Assembly: GCF_000002235.5 (NCBI RefSeq) | Contig: NW_022145599.1 | Span: forward strand, 27,417,856-27,481,855 | Reading direction: 5' to 3' | DNA length: 64,000 nt | Source of the DNA: Strongylocentrotus purpuratus | Taxonomy: Eukaryota; Echinodermata; Echinoidea; Camarodonta; Strongylocentrotidae | Part shown: positions 35,301 through 45,760 of the stretch, in pieces | Position numbering within the stretch: the stretch's first letter is position 1 | Layout: each line of letters starts with the position of its first letter | Notes under the pieces: model-generated | Told to the model about the DNA's origin: nothing | Databases searched by the model: none | Seen by the model: only the letters and a program-made list of their open reading frames with translations | Made by a program: the position numbers and the translations under genes

Positions 35301-37840
35301 TTCTAGATATTCAGGAGGATGCAGTGTTGTGGTTCAGTGGTTCAGTGGTTCATTCAATTGATTCTTAATACAAAGGTTTAGGGTTCAAATCCCAGCCGGG
35401 TACTAACGTCCTTTGGCAAGACGTTAAACCCCATTTGCCAGTTTCAACCTGGGTATATGCCGCGTCATCTCTGAACGAGCCTATATACAAAGCAACATTG
35501 TACTTACCCAGGGGCATAGTTGCAAACGACATACCATGCGTCTCTAAGTCCCGTGCTACCAAGAGAGGGACAGAACATCCGTCCACAACCAACCTTGTTG
35601 GTAGCGGCCCATACCACCTGTGTGAAGAAAACATGTTTATAATTTGTGATAAACACTTACACCAGTCGCTTCATATTGTATTAAAAGATTCGTTTCATTC
35701 TCGACAGAGAAAGTAAAATTGTGGAATGTGACTTCGTGACAGGAATGATCAAATCATAAATTTCGGATCACGAATTCTCTGGCGGGAGGGGGGGGGGGGG
35801 TAACAGTTGTCCGACAATTCTGTGCCAAGCACACACAAAAGAGACAGTACCAAAAACAGGGGGGTCACGAACTTAGGGCTCCCATCAATGATTAAGTAAG
35901 GTGAAATACATGACTATAAGAGTACAGAAGAAGGGGCAGGGGGAGAAAGAGAGAGATGGATGTATTCATTAAAGGACTACCTGGTTCTGGTTTGTTGAAA
36001 AGGAGAAACGAAATGGAGAAAAAAATGACAAAGAAACGGACAGAAAGAAATTTGAGAGCTACTAAAAGGTGGTAACATTAAAAACAAGAATATTTTTTAA
36101 CTGCTACCGAGATGGAAACGATTCTATGGTTCGAAAATAAGTGTAAGTAGGAACAAAAGAAAGAAATAGTGTCTCCAGAATCGTTAGCCAACAAGCCATT
36201 CTAAAAAAAATATGTATATCAGCAGTCCTATTTTCTTTTGTTTTTGAAAAATTGTTGCGGATATGTGAAGGGTGACCCTTTTTTTCCAACAAGCAAGTAA
36301 ATACCGACTGAACTTTTAGGAAGTGTATCACCCCCACACACTACTCCAAATGCCCCCTTAGCGAGAGGCTGGTGGAAACAGGCGCTGTTCTATCAGAATA
36401 TATACATTTTTATTTTTGAGAGATGGGGGGGGGGGGGGCCTAGACTGTTCTTGTATTCATTTTTTTTTTACATGGGCCTCGCTTAAATTCATTTATAAAC
36501 AAGGAAAATGGGGATGGAGGGTTTGAGTCCCCCGGCAAGCTCCTTTCTAGAAATGCTACTGGGTAGAATGATAGAAGAGGGCAAATGGATCTGGGTCCTG
36601 TTTCATAAATCTTGTTATTAATAATAACTGCAGCAGATTTGTGGCAAATTCTGCTCATAGTCAATCAAATGTAAGGATTTCAGTTGCTTATCGACAATTA
36701 ACGAATCATGTTAATGATTTAAAAAATATATAAAACAAATAAAAAGTTTCAAGAGGTCTTTGAAGATGTACCTGTGTATAGTGACCGCACACTCGGCCGC
36801 AGGAACCACCGGAGCCAGGTTGGTAGTTGTAATCAGTCACCTCATCGTACCAGTCCTGTGTCGCATCGGCTCCAGAAAGTGGTGTTCTCGAGTTCCCTGT
36901 ATAGGCCCAGAGGTTCTGGCCTATTGTACTGTATGGGGAGACGTTCTCGGGTTGGCCGTGAGCAAAATTGCAGTACCTGGCCCACCCCATAGCCATGTAG
37001 GCCAGATCCTCATCCCAAGTCTGTATGCATCAACAGATTAAATTAGAATAAATTACAAAAATCATTTATAAAAAAGTTTATTTTTCGAAACTAGTTGCAT
37101 TAATCGTTTTTAATGTTTAATGATAATCGGGTCTAATTTACCGACTTTCTTTGTTGATGGGGGATAAAACGACACAAATTCCTATTCTGGATCGGTACAA
37201 ATTTGCGCCCCCTCCATTTTTAAGATCCTGGCGCACGACACAAATTACTATTCTGTATCGGGGCAACATTTGCACCCCCTCAATTGTATAGATCTTTGTG
37301 CCGCCCATAGACAACATGGGCATATGATAGTTGTCGGATAATAGAACCGATCATTGCTTTTAGGGGTTGAAGAAGATTGTTATATCTGCCCTTCTCCGAA
37401 TAATGAACGACTCGGTTTTATGCGTCCTCTGTCGTGAAGTCATCCCGCTAAGTTTCCTCTAGTGCCTATGGCATTATACTGCCATCATCATCTCAATATC
37501 ATTTAATATTTTGTGAGATTTGATCGTGTAGACCATTGATTGGTCAGACAGGAACTGCAGTGTTATTTAGACAAATTGGAGAGTTACAGCATTTGCAAAA
37601 GTTGTGGAGGTTCAGCGTAATCGTCATCATACAATCCTTATTTTTGAAAACTTTGTAAAGACATAGCTAAGATTTTACCCGCTTCACTTCTTTTTCCCCC
37701 CTTATGAGCCTCTTTTTATTTTGTACCCGTTTTTAAAACTAAAATCCGTTATGCTATTCCAAATGAGAATCTAATATTTTAAGACAAGATTACTAAATCA
37801 TTTACGCAGATAATATTATACGTTATTCCCCCGTTCTCTC

Positions 37841-37887
<47 letters not shown>

Positions 37888-38711
37888 ATCTCTCTCTCTC
37901 TCTCTCTCTTTATCTCTCCCTCTATCCCTCTTTATCTCCATTTTGTCTCTTTCTCAATCTCTTTTTCTTCTCTCTATCTTACAGTATTTACCTTTCCCAC
38001 TTTCTCTCTTTTCTTCACAGTGAAAATAATGACCCCAAATCAGTTTAATTAATTTTGGCAGTAAATTTACGAAGGTATACAACACCTACAGACCACCCCC
38101 CCCCCCACAAACACACACAATTAAAAAAGAATTCAATCAATTGCGATTTTGCAAACATTTACCCCAAAAAAAAAATAGACACATCTCTCATTTCCAATAC
38201 ACGAATTCACTACTTCAGCACAAACAAAAGGAGAAAGTTTCCAAAACGTCAAATAGAATAGTGCTTTAAACAATTTGTGAGAGAAACTACAGGAAGAAGA
38301 TAGAAAGAATACATAAAGTAGGCTAAATGCACAAATCTTTTTTAGAAAAGAGAAAAATCGTAGAAAATGACAGCTCACCATGTGCTCCATATCTGAAGAC
38401 GTAATCGCATTGGGATCGTTCCTTTCAAAGTCGTTCCTTGCCGCTGGTCGTCGTCGAAGCAAGTTGTGTCTTTCCACGATATCGTCGTTTTCGTATCCGG
38501 CGAAGTTGTAGTCGCCGAAGCCGGACGGTAGTTCCTCTTTCTCGGCCTCGTTCTCGGTCACGTTGAACCGCTTGAAGGACTTGATCGGACCCGTGGTCGT
38601 CGATGCCGAGGCGTCTTCCTCGGCCTGGCGTTTGGTGAGCTCACGACCATGACACGATAAGATGAGGATGGTGGTGACGATGGATAGTGTGGTGTAGATG
38701 TCAAGAGCCAT
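26305..38711 (-). CDS. secreted CAP-EGF-ShKT-hemopexin mosaic protein (12 exons)
   Basis: The exons are 38711-38379, 37020-36772, 35617-35508, 34715-34624, 34056-34027, 33333-33250, 32555-32448, 30563-30537, 29422-29310, 27824-27680, 27111-26866 and 26423-26305. All have GT-AG borders and sum to 1656 nt (551 aa plus stop). Residues 1-22 are a signal peptide and about 23-75 a polar propeptide with a KR site. The CAP domain spans about 77-235: HN 82, H132, Q146, E171, and HYTQVVW with H191. A CRISP/EGF-like cysteine hinge follows to 298 (CPDGFFGTTC). ShKT spans 302-335 with six Cys. A Pro/Val/Gln linker leads to hemopexin blades from C364 to C549. CAP and ShKT proteins are secreted, and hemopexin blades bind protein partners. 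There is no protease domain, so this is not an MMP. The function is unknown; an extracellular binding role is inferred. Confidence 0.9.
27898..28274. mobile_element. TTAA-targeting MITE in an intron
   Basis: The inverted ends AGGGATCGTTTAAC and GTTACCGGATCCCT are flanked by TTAA on both sides (27894-27897 and 28275-28278). TTAA duplications are used by piggyBac and Kolobok transposases. There is no coding capacity. Confidence 0.65.
28500..28660 (+). mobile_element. SINE 3' fragment
   Basis: TTTGCCACTCTCCACCCAGG, an AATGGGTACC word, TAGAGCGCTTTGA and a GCGCTATAAAAAT-(ATT)n end match the bodies near 54905 and 56060. The tRNA-like head is absent. Confidence 0.65.
28661..31059. other. introns 8-9 of the mosaic gene, mostly unrecognised
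   Basis: Apart from the exons at 29422-29310 and 30563-30537 this is AT-rich intron sequence. Around 30029-30190 and 30250-30425 a short segment is duplicated (TTCTCTTTCCGAGAAA ... ATAAGGTCCTGCGGTT). Nothing else stands out. Confidence 0.5.
31060..31309. mobile_element. hAT-like relic, about 250 bp
   Basis: The ends CAGTGGCTGCGTAG and GAGCACCGCCTCTG have hAT character, with diverged 8-bp flanks CATATTAC and CAGTTTAC (6 of 8 match). The interior carries GGGGCACT-type words like the larger element at 10520-12201. Confidence 0.6.
31387..31723. mobile_element. foldback element made of inverted minisatellite
   Basis: The left half is a degenerate tandem repeat of GGACAACTACCCC. The right half is the same repeat in inverse orientation (GGGGTAGTTGTCC), so the whole can fold back. 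The ends GGACACCTACCCCTGGACAT and its near complement are inverted. An exact 9-bp word ATGTTGAAT flanks both sides (31378-31386 and 31724-31732), a probable target duplication. Confidence 0.75.
32116..32334 (+). other. orphan open segment of 72 codons
   Basis: This plus-strand frame begins after a pyrimidine-rich TTATCTTCTTCAG acceptor-like stretch and stays open to TGA at 32332. It has coding-like composition, including DWLNESKDRS and a hydrophobic helix GEWVSTLLGAVLEFISLMGF. It lacks its own ATG start in context and lies antisense in an intron of the mosaic gene. I do not recognise it. It may be the terminal exon of a nested gene or a mobile-element remnant. Confidence 0.3.
33345..33720. 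repeat. polypurine tract (GGA/GAA-rich), about 370 bp
   Basis: Almost uninterrupted purines on the plus strand, within an intron of the mosaic gene just upstream (in gene order) of the EGF-like exon. Open frames across it are low-complexity Leu/Ser strings and are not genes. Confidence 0.85.
35325..35480 (+). mobile_element. tRNA-derived SINE abutting an exon
   Basis: GTGGTTCAGTGGTT (A-box region, duplicated) and GGTTCAAATCCC (B box, about 35382-35393) are followed by the family body CCTTTGGCAAGACGTTAA..CATTTGCCA. Its 3' end is within about 30 nt of the splice donor of exon 3 of the mosaic gene. Confidence 0.7.
35618..36771. other. intron 2 of the mosaic gene
   Basis: Homopolymer G runs lie near 35787 and 36424. 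Near 36598-36690 a CCTGTTTCATAAATCTTG word resembles one end of the GTTTCACAAA-type MITEs seen at 57.5 and 59.8 kb. No coding segment. Confidence 0.5.
37021..38378. other. intron 1 of the mosaic gene
   Basis: Contains a two-copy repeat of about 70 bp (CGACACAAATTCCTATTCTG near 37171, and again near 37237) and a long (CT)n tract at about 37838-37930. Nothing coding is seen. Confidence 0.6.
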
Positions 38712-38749
38712 GATGCCTTTCCTTTGTTTGAGAGTGACATTATACGAAA

Positions 38750-38990
38750 AGAGATAGATAGATAGAGAGAGAGAGAAGGAGAGAGAGAGAGGGGGGGAGA
38801 GAGAGAGAGAGAGAGAGAGGGGGTGGGAGAATTTATAATGAGAACGGGGAAAGACGTATAGTGGCAATAGAGGAGGAAAAGAGAGAGAGAGAAAGAGTAT
38901 TAAGAGAATGTTGGAGTAGTAAAGCATAGAGACCAAACGACATAGGGGAGAGAGAGAGAGAGAGAGGGAGAGAGAGAGAGAGATGAATTC
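38750..38990. repeat. (GA)n tracts 5' of the mosaic gene
   Basis: GA-rich tracts at about 38755-38822, 38880-38900 and 38945-38985 lie just upstream of the start codon at 38711, in its presumed 5' UTR/promoter region. An open frame can be extended through them, but the signal peptide fixes the start at 38711. Confidence 0.85.
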
Positions 38991-39369
38991 AATTACCTAG
39001 TATAAGGTAGGATATCACTTAAAAAGCATGGTTACTACGTTCAAAAGTGTTTTCAAAATATTCTCAAACTAATTCTTCTGCTAAATTTTCAAATAATTGA
39101 AATACAGAAGAATTATTACTGAAGAAAACTAATTTTAATGGCGGAAGTAATGACGGAAATAATTCAGGATTCAGATTCACTACTCAGTCACTATACGAAA
39201 GTACTTACAACTCAAATAAGTATATTAGACAGCTTCACTCAGACTAGACATCAAAGTTATATCGTGTAAAAAAACCTGAAAGTATATCGTTGTCCCGCTG
39301 AAAAAGGCAAAGCTGCTGGTAGATTCTTCTTCAAAAATTAACAACATATGAATTTGCTTCGGCTTTATA

Positions 39370-40300
39370 CACTGTTGGTCATAAAGGTGGAATATTTATT
39401 TTTACCCCAGTTTAGGGAAGGATTTTTAAAAATGATTTATTTCTAATAGCCTAGATAATGGCATACATTCTCAGATTTTATTGAATACTAATTTGCGAGT
39501 ATTTGTTTTGCGTGACTGCTTCATCATATGTGTGTTACTATGCTAATCAGCTAAGGGACCTACGTCCTTAAGTCATGATTGACAGTAATGAGGATTAATG
39601 CCTCACAAAAGGGCACTGATATATAGCTGATCGACACGATTTTTATCCTGGGGCCTCACAGTAACGAGGCCATTGCTTAGCCCCTGAATCATGACTGTAC
39701 GCAGTGTTTGCTAGGGTACGCGGCCCCTTCCACAAATCTCCCAAAACGAAGAAAATGCAATAAATTGTCAAAAATTCATTGCATTTTCCCCCGGCCCCCA
39801 ACAGGAAAAATTCCTCTGTAGGGCCATGCATTATGGTTCAAGGCATGGCCACACAGAGAAATTTTCCTGTTGGGGGCGGGGGGAAATTGCAATGAATTTT
39901 TGACAATTTATTGCATTTTCTCCGTTTTGGGGGATTTGTGGGGGCGGCCGCGTACCCTAGCAAACACTGCGTACAGTCATGATTCAGGGGCTAAGCAATG
40001 GCCTCGTTACTGTGAGGCCCCAGGATAAAAATCGTGTCGATCAGCTATATAAGTGCCCTTTTGTGAGGCATTAATCCTCATTACTGTCAATTATGATTTA
40101 AGGACGTAGGTTCCCTAGCTGATTAGCATAGTAGCACAAATATGATTTAGCAGTCATGCAAAAGAAACACTCGCAAATCAATATTTAATAAAATCTGAGA
40201 ATGTATGCCATTATCTAGATCTATTAGAAATAAATAATTTTTTAAAATCCTTCCCTAAACTGGGGTAAAAATAATTATTCCACCATTATGACCAACAGTG
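39370..40300. mobile_element. 931-bp palindromic MITE
   Basis: Two near-identical inverted arms of about 460 bp meet around 39836 with a loop of only about a dozen bases. The outer ends read CACTGTTGGTCATAA and its complement, flanked by TA (or TATA). The Tc1/mariner-like TA duplication is clear. There is no transposase. It lies upstream of the mosaic gene. Confidence 0.9.
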
Positions 40301-40302
40301 TA

Positions 40303-41281
40303 TAAAGTATCTACCCTTAAACTCCATGAACATGATGAATAAGAAAAAAAAAGGACAGCAACTGCAGATAACCGGATACTACCAGCACTAATCTGATTTG
40401 TGATTGGGTCAATAAATTCGTCACCTTGTATTTCTTAAAGGATGAACAACATGTCATACTGAGGTGATAGCGACCCCGAGCCAAGATCCGCTATTTCTTG
40501 GTATCAGGATGATCAACCTTATTTAAGATGGAGCAAACAGTCACTTATTCTTCTGAATCCTACACAATCACGCGGTTTTTATATTATACCGTCATCATGA
40601 GTCATTGATATTGTGAAGTGTTGCTTTAAAAGGTGGGTCCTATATTATCTTCCTGGAACGTCTTACAAATTGAATGTTTTGAGTTGTTTTTTACCCAAAA
40701 AAAATCACGAACTTGTTTTTCTGGGAGTATTTTGATCAAAGAGAAAATTTGTAGGAAATAGGCAGAAGTTCTATTTTGTTCGTATTATCTTGAAAACCAT
40801 TTCATGAGTAGATTAATGACCACCTTGTCAGTTTTGATAATGCGTAGGACAGTTCTGTCCAACAGGTTTATTCTGGCACCTTTCCAAACCCAAATCACAT
40901 TCAACTGTAATACATGTACTTCTGCAATTCGCTTAGGTCACGAACTCTTCATCTATATTCATCGGCGCGTGGCCAGATTTTTTTTCTTCATATGGGCACA
41001 AGATACATGACATTTAAAGTGGAGCTTTGAATTAAACACTAATGCGTTGTTATGCGAGGAAGCGTGGCGATCGAGCCCAGAAAAACTTAAATATTGAACT
41101 TGTCATTCTAGTCATGGCACTTCAGTGCTAAACTTATTCAACGTAGCTTGGCTTAATTCCTTCTTTTTTTTTTGGCTCTTTGTTCTCAAATGTTCCCATC
41201 CCAAACCCTTACACCGCATTTCGTGTCTTTTTGTTGTGTTCAAACAAATGCGAATTATTGACGCTCCTATTTTGTAAATTG
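40303..41281. other. intergenic DNA, nothing seen
   Basis: AT-rich single-copy-looking sequence without recognised elements or coding segments. Confidence 0.45.
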
Positions 41282-41289
41282 CATTGAAC

Positions 41290-41503
41290 GGTGACACGAC
41301 ATTTGCTCCTGCGACAATTGCTCCGGGCTTTATTTCGTCTAAGATGTAGGGTTAGGGTTAGGGTTTCAATAGGGTTTTATGTTAGGTTTAGGGTTAGGTT
41401 TAGGGTAGGGTATAGTGTTGAATCCAGGGTTGAAGTTAGCCATTCGATTAGTGTATGAAATTTACAGCGGAGCAATTGTCGCCGGAGCAAATGTCATGGA
41501 ATC
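41290..41503. mobile_element. short inverted-repeat element carrying telomere-like repeats
   Basis: The inverted arms GACATTTGCTCCTGCGACAA and its near complement (TTGTCGCCGGAGCAAATGTC) enclose a block of TTAGGG/TTTAGGG repeats (about 41347-41423). The 8-bp word CATTGAAC flanks both sides (41282-41289 and 41504-41511), a likely target duplication. There is no coding capacity. Confidence 0.78.
41347..41423 (+). repeat. interstitial TTAGGG-like repeats
   Basis: Perfect and near-perfect TTAGGG units mixed with TTTAGGG and short interruptions. They lie inside a small inverted-repeat element, not at a bare fusion point. Confidence 0.85.
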
Positions 41504-41511
41504 CATTGAAC

Positions 41512-42616
41512 ATCACATAACCAGAGGTGAAGTGACAAAGGTTACGGTCGCGGATAGATGAAAAACGCGCCCCTCTTCCGAATTTGACCATAATGACGGA
41601 GAGCGATGAGGTAAAGGCAGAAGAAGATTGGAATAAGAGAGAGAAAATCGATCATCAAAATTTATATTGAGCAATTCCTTAAAGATGTATTCTGATTAAA
41701 GAAAAAATATCTACATAGAACATTAATCAAGTGATGAGTTAATTTTATTTATTTCATTCACATTAAAGGCCAAAAGAAATGAAAAGGTTAAATTCCAACG
41801 GCATATGAAAGATATTACTAATTTAGGCTTAACAATGTCTTTAAGAGGGGAAAATAACGACTATTAGTTGACGAATCGACTAAAGAGCTATACTGTCAGT
41901 AAGAAAAAGTCTGATTTTCAAACCATTGTACCGAATTGTAGTATACGTTTATGCTGCGCAAAAATTCAATCAGTTTTATTTCGGCCATTGGTACAAGAAG
42001 TGGGTTATCGATGTAGACAAATTCTCATGTACCCTTTACAGCTCATGTTATGGATATTATTACCAAAGAAGAAAAAAGCCAGCCATTCACTCAATAGTGT
42101 CTGACAGTGAAGTCTAGCAAGTAAACAGGTTTCCTTGCATATTTTGAATATTAGGACACTGCTAACGTTTCACAGATAGGACATACATGACATATTTATA
42201 ATTCCTGCAAAGTTTCACAGAATTTGATGTTGGCTGCAAAAGGGACATAGTATCTTTAATTAGAGCCATGCTAAGCATACTATAGTGTCAGTGATCAAGT
42301 AAAGCGGGTAAATAACACAGCCCCTGTAACAAGGATCCAGTGATTCATTATGCTCAAAGTTTACCCTTTTACCCAGCTGCACCATTTCAAAGAAATTGGA
42401 TAATTGAATTCCAACCACTTAATTTGGAATACCCAGTAGGAGTCTCCCACCTCTCGCTCCAACCCTTTTATCTTCAAAAAAAAGAAAGAAATGCGCAGTG
42501 TGAATTTCTTCAAATCACGGAAAAGTATACTACTGCCAAGATATGTGGATAAATTTGATTGCCATAAAATGTTAAAAGGGTTTTAACACATTATTTCCGT
42601 AGTATAAGAGTTCTAG
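41512..42616. other. intergenic DNA, nothing coding supported
   Basis: Several short frames occur but none has splice context or coding composition that I could defend. Confidence 0.4.
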
Positions 42617-43071
42617 GTTGCGTTTATCGACCAGATTTTTGGCTAGAATCAGGTTTCTCAAACGTCTTTAAATTTCTGGCAAATTTAGAAGGTGATAAAC
42701 GCAAAGCCTTTTTTAAAAGGGCTTTAGATATGGGCATATCTAAAGACGCAAAAAGGTGTGTTTGTATGTGACATACAGCCAGAATCACGTTTCTGAGAGA
42801 TCGATAAACGCAAAGCTGTTTTGAACCTCACATACAAATAGGACCACCCTGGTGTTGTGTACAAGCATGTGTGTGAAGTTGACCTCCGAGAAACTGTCTG
42901 CTTCCCGGGTCAAAACAGCTGGGCAGACACAAGGCCTTTATTTTTAATCGTGAAGGGACGATAAACGCGACATCCCGCAAATCACGATCGTAAAGTGGGG
43001 TATGATAGTGGGGTTCAATAGTGGGGTACGATTATGTACATATCTAGTGGCAAGCCCCGATAAATGCGCCC
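42617..43071. mobile_element. possible MITE with GATAAACGC words
   Basis: The ends GTTGCGTTTATCG and CGATAAATGCGCCC are inverted, with CTAG on both flanks (42613-42616 and 43072-43075). The word GATAAACGC recurs inside at about 42692, 42802 and 42960. The assignment is tentative. Confidence 0.45.
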
Positions 43072-43769
43072 CTAGTAAGAGTAATATAAATGTTCTGTCG
43101 AATGGAGGATACCCGTTTCCGAATTCGATAACGAACACTTCATGCCCTCCTATCTTAGATACCTTTGCATGAATATATCAACCAAAACAGTCAACCTGCA
43201 TTCAAGAACTATACTATTGAAGTCAGAATTCCCGGCGAATAACCTACTCATTATCATTGCGTGTAGTCACAGTTTGAAAAGTGGGGTTCTTGGGTGCAGA
43301 TTACTTTCATGACAAACAATCTTCATCTAAATTTGAGGAACGTTTTTTCACTAAAAAGTATGTTTAACCGTGTATGTATGCATGGGCTCCAAACGCAATA
43401 TACATGAACTCCAATAATATCTAGCTAACCAAACCTAAGTATATTATGTACTGAGTCAAGAGAGTTCATTCAAATAAATGGCCACTTGCTTCATTTCTCT
43501 CTTGCTTTTGGCGTGTTACATTTTCAACGCTTAAAACAATCACACCGAGTATCGTCATTAATTTGATTTAATCATTGTGTTTACCAAAACATTAGTTATT
43601 GCTATGTCGGACAAAACTCCATGACGTAGTAGGGTTGCCAAGTACAGGTTTAGACCGAACTTTCATCCCTAAAAATTAGCCACAACGAAAATTGTCTTCT
43701 AAATCATCACTTTGTATTATTTGTATTAATTGCTTAACCATGTTCATGTTGTAATCAATTGAAAAGTAA

Positions 43770-44027
43770 ATGGAAAAAAGCGATAATGAAGAGAAGAAAA
43801 AAATCAAATCAAATTCCGATCTTACCCTGTTGGACCCTCGGACAGATCGCTGCTCTTCGCCCGATGATGATAGAATTTATGATCACGAACAACCAGGTCG
43901 AAAAGATGGAATGCCTAATGATGACAACGGATGGAACAGAGTCGCACGCAATACCGTAGTCGTTCAGACTACAGGAAAGTTATACGAACTTCGTATAAAG
44001 AATCATCGTATAGCGAAATGGGCGTAG
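43770..44027 (+). CDS. hypothetical 85-aa hydrophilic ORF
   Basis: ATG at 43770 opens an 85-codon frame with an unusually even, charged composition for random AT-rich DNA: Lys/Asp-rich at the start (MEKSDNEEKKK), then DPRTDRCSSPDDDR, ending in a basic KNHRIAKW tail. There is no signal peptide, no membrane helix and no recognised domain. It could be a single-exon gene, one exon of a larger gene or a decayed transposon frame. I cannot say which. Confidence 0.3.
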   Translation: MEKSDNEEKKKIKSNSDLTLLDPRTDRCSSPDDDRIYDHEQPGRKDGMPNDDNGWNRVARNTVVVQTTGKLYELRIKNHRIAKWA

Positions 44028-45599
44028 ACAATCGTGTGAACAGTTTCGAAGACAACAAGTAGTGCATGTATAGAAACTATTGTGAAGAGGTCAGTTGACA
44101 AATGCAGCGCGCTTTCACGATAACCCACCCAGATAATTCACACAGTTATATACATCAGATACGCCGTTCACATTTAGAAGATGAGCCCTTGTTCTTTATC
44201 GAGTTTTCGTTCGAAACGATGATCAAAACTCCGTTTCGCTAACAATGTTTCGTAATACCATGTTTCGTTATACGACGTTTTTACTGGGGAAAAAAAAATC
44301 ATTACTCGTCGTAGAGCTAAACACAGTTTTTTTTTGTATAGCTATACGACGAATCTGTGTAATCTGAACGAGGTAGTCTGATTGTTGACCTATGTTTGTT
44401 GTCCTATGTCTGATTAGTGTCATCACATATGGAAGTGATAGCATCGGATTGATAAATGCCAATGCCAACAAAATGACAATGATAACTGATTGTGTTATTT
44501 TTTTAAGTTGGTGTATAGTGGTAGTTTGCGGAAAACAGGTGGTTGATACACACGAGGGCGGGAAAAGTAAGCCTAGGTATACTTTGCTTTTCATTATGTC
44601 TTTGTATTTAAAAAAAAAAAATCTTCAAATATTCGTTTGAAATTTACATTTACATTTGATGCTCAGTTTTGCATGATCAGTGATTTTGTTGTTGTCAGGC
44701 TGCTTGAACTTACTTTCTCACCAACTTCACGAAGTAGATACGATTGACCATAATTATCAACCTGAAATTTGTAGTAGCAAAAAAAAAAGGGGGGGGGGCG
44801 TACGATAAACGTCACGTGGCTTCTGTTATCTTGAATGCCTTTCTCTAAGTCAAAACTTCCCTTCTTTCCTTACTATTGGAAACAAGTTCAAAAGAATCCA
44901 CATATTTATCGAGAATTGTGATCACTACAATTATAATACCTTTAAAGTGCCTTTAATAAGTAATTACATTGTATAAAGTGTATAAAAGACACGACTGCCT
45001 TAAGGATCATGTTGTTGTTGTTTTTTTCAAAAAACAGGGGGATAATAACACCCCCCCCCCCCCCACTCTTTCGACGTTCCTGTATCCCCTCCATCCTCCC
45101 ACAAATTACATCTCATCGACGCCCATGAACGCTGTATTATTTAGGACTCAAATTAGTACTGTAACTTTCGAACCTACAGGATGACAATGCTCTTTCCCAT
45201 GAACTTCAATTATTACCAGTCACTGTAATTCCATTTTACCCCTTTGGCTGCCATTAATAGGAGCTATATAGGCTGAGAGATAACTTTTGTTTTGGTTTCC
45301 CTCGGAAAAAACAAATAATTCAGGGTTTTGTTTATAGAAATCACTCATCATGCTGCCAAGCGGATTATGTGGTGACAAAATTGAAAATACGATGACATGA
45401 TAAAAGAAATTCGGTGACTATCATTGCGTGGAATCGTAATAAACAGATGAAAAAACAACAACATTTCTTTTTTCTGATGGAGGATTTTTTATTTTTTCTA
45501 TTCCCAGAAACTTTGTACGATGCATGTACTCCCCATTTCATGTTAGCGATATTAATCGTTTTTACTGCCAAAATAACAGTTTTTCTCAGAGTGCATGTT

Positions 45600-45602
45600 G
45601 AG

Positions 45603-45673
<71 letters not shown>

Positions 45674-45692
45674 AAAAGAGAGAGAGAGAGAC

Positions 45693-45742
<50 letters not shown>

Positions 45743-45760
45743 GGGGGGCAATATGTGATT
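45600..45760. repeat. (GA)n microsatellite
   Basis: About 150 bp of almost pure GA with a few A insertions. Confidence 0.95.

Noticed and set aside
38712-38936. N-terminal extension of the mosaic protein upstream of 38711
   Set aside because: The extension is translated GA repeat. The ATG at 38711 begins a good signal peptide.
41347-41423. Chromosome-fusion scar from TTAGGG repeats
   Set aside because: The repeats are enclosed by inverted arms and flanked by a short duplication, so a transposed unit explains them better.
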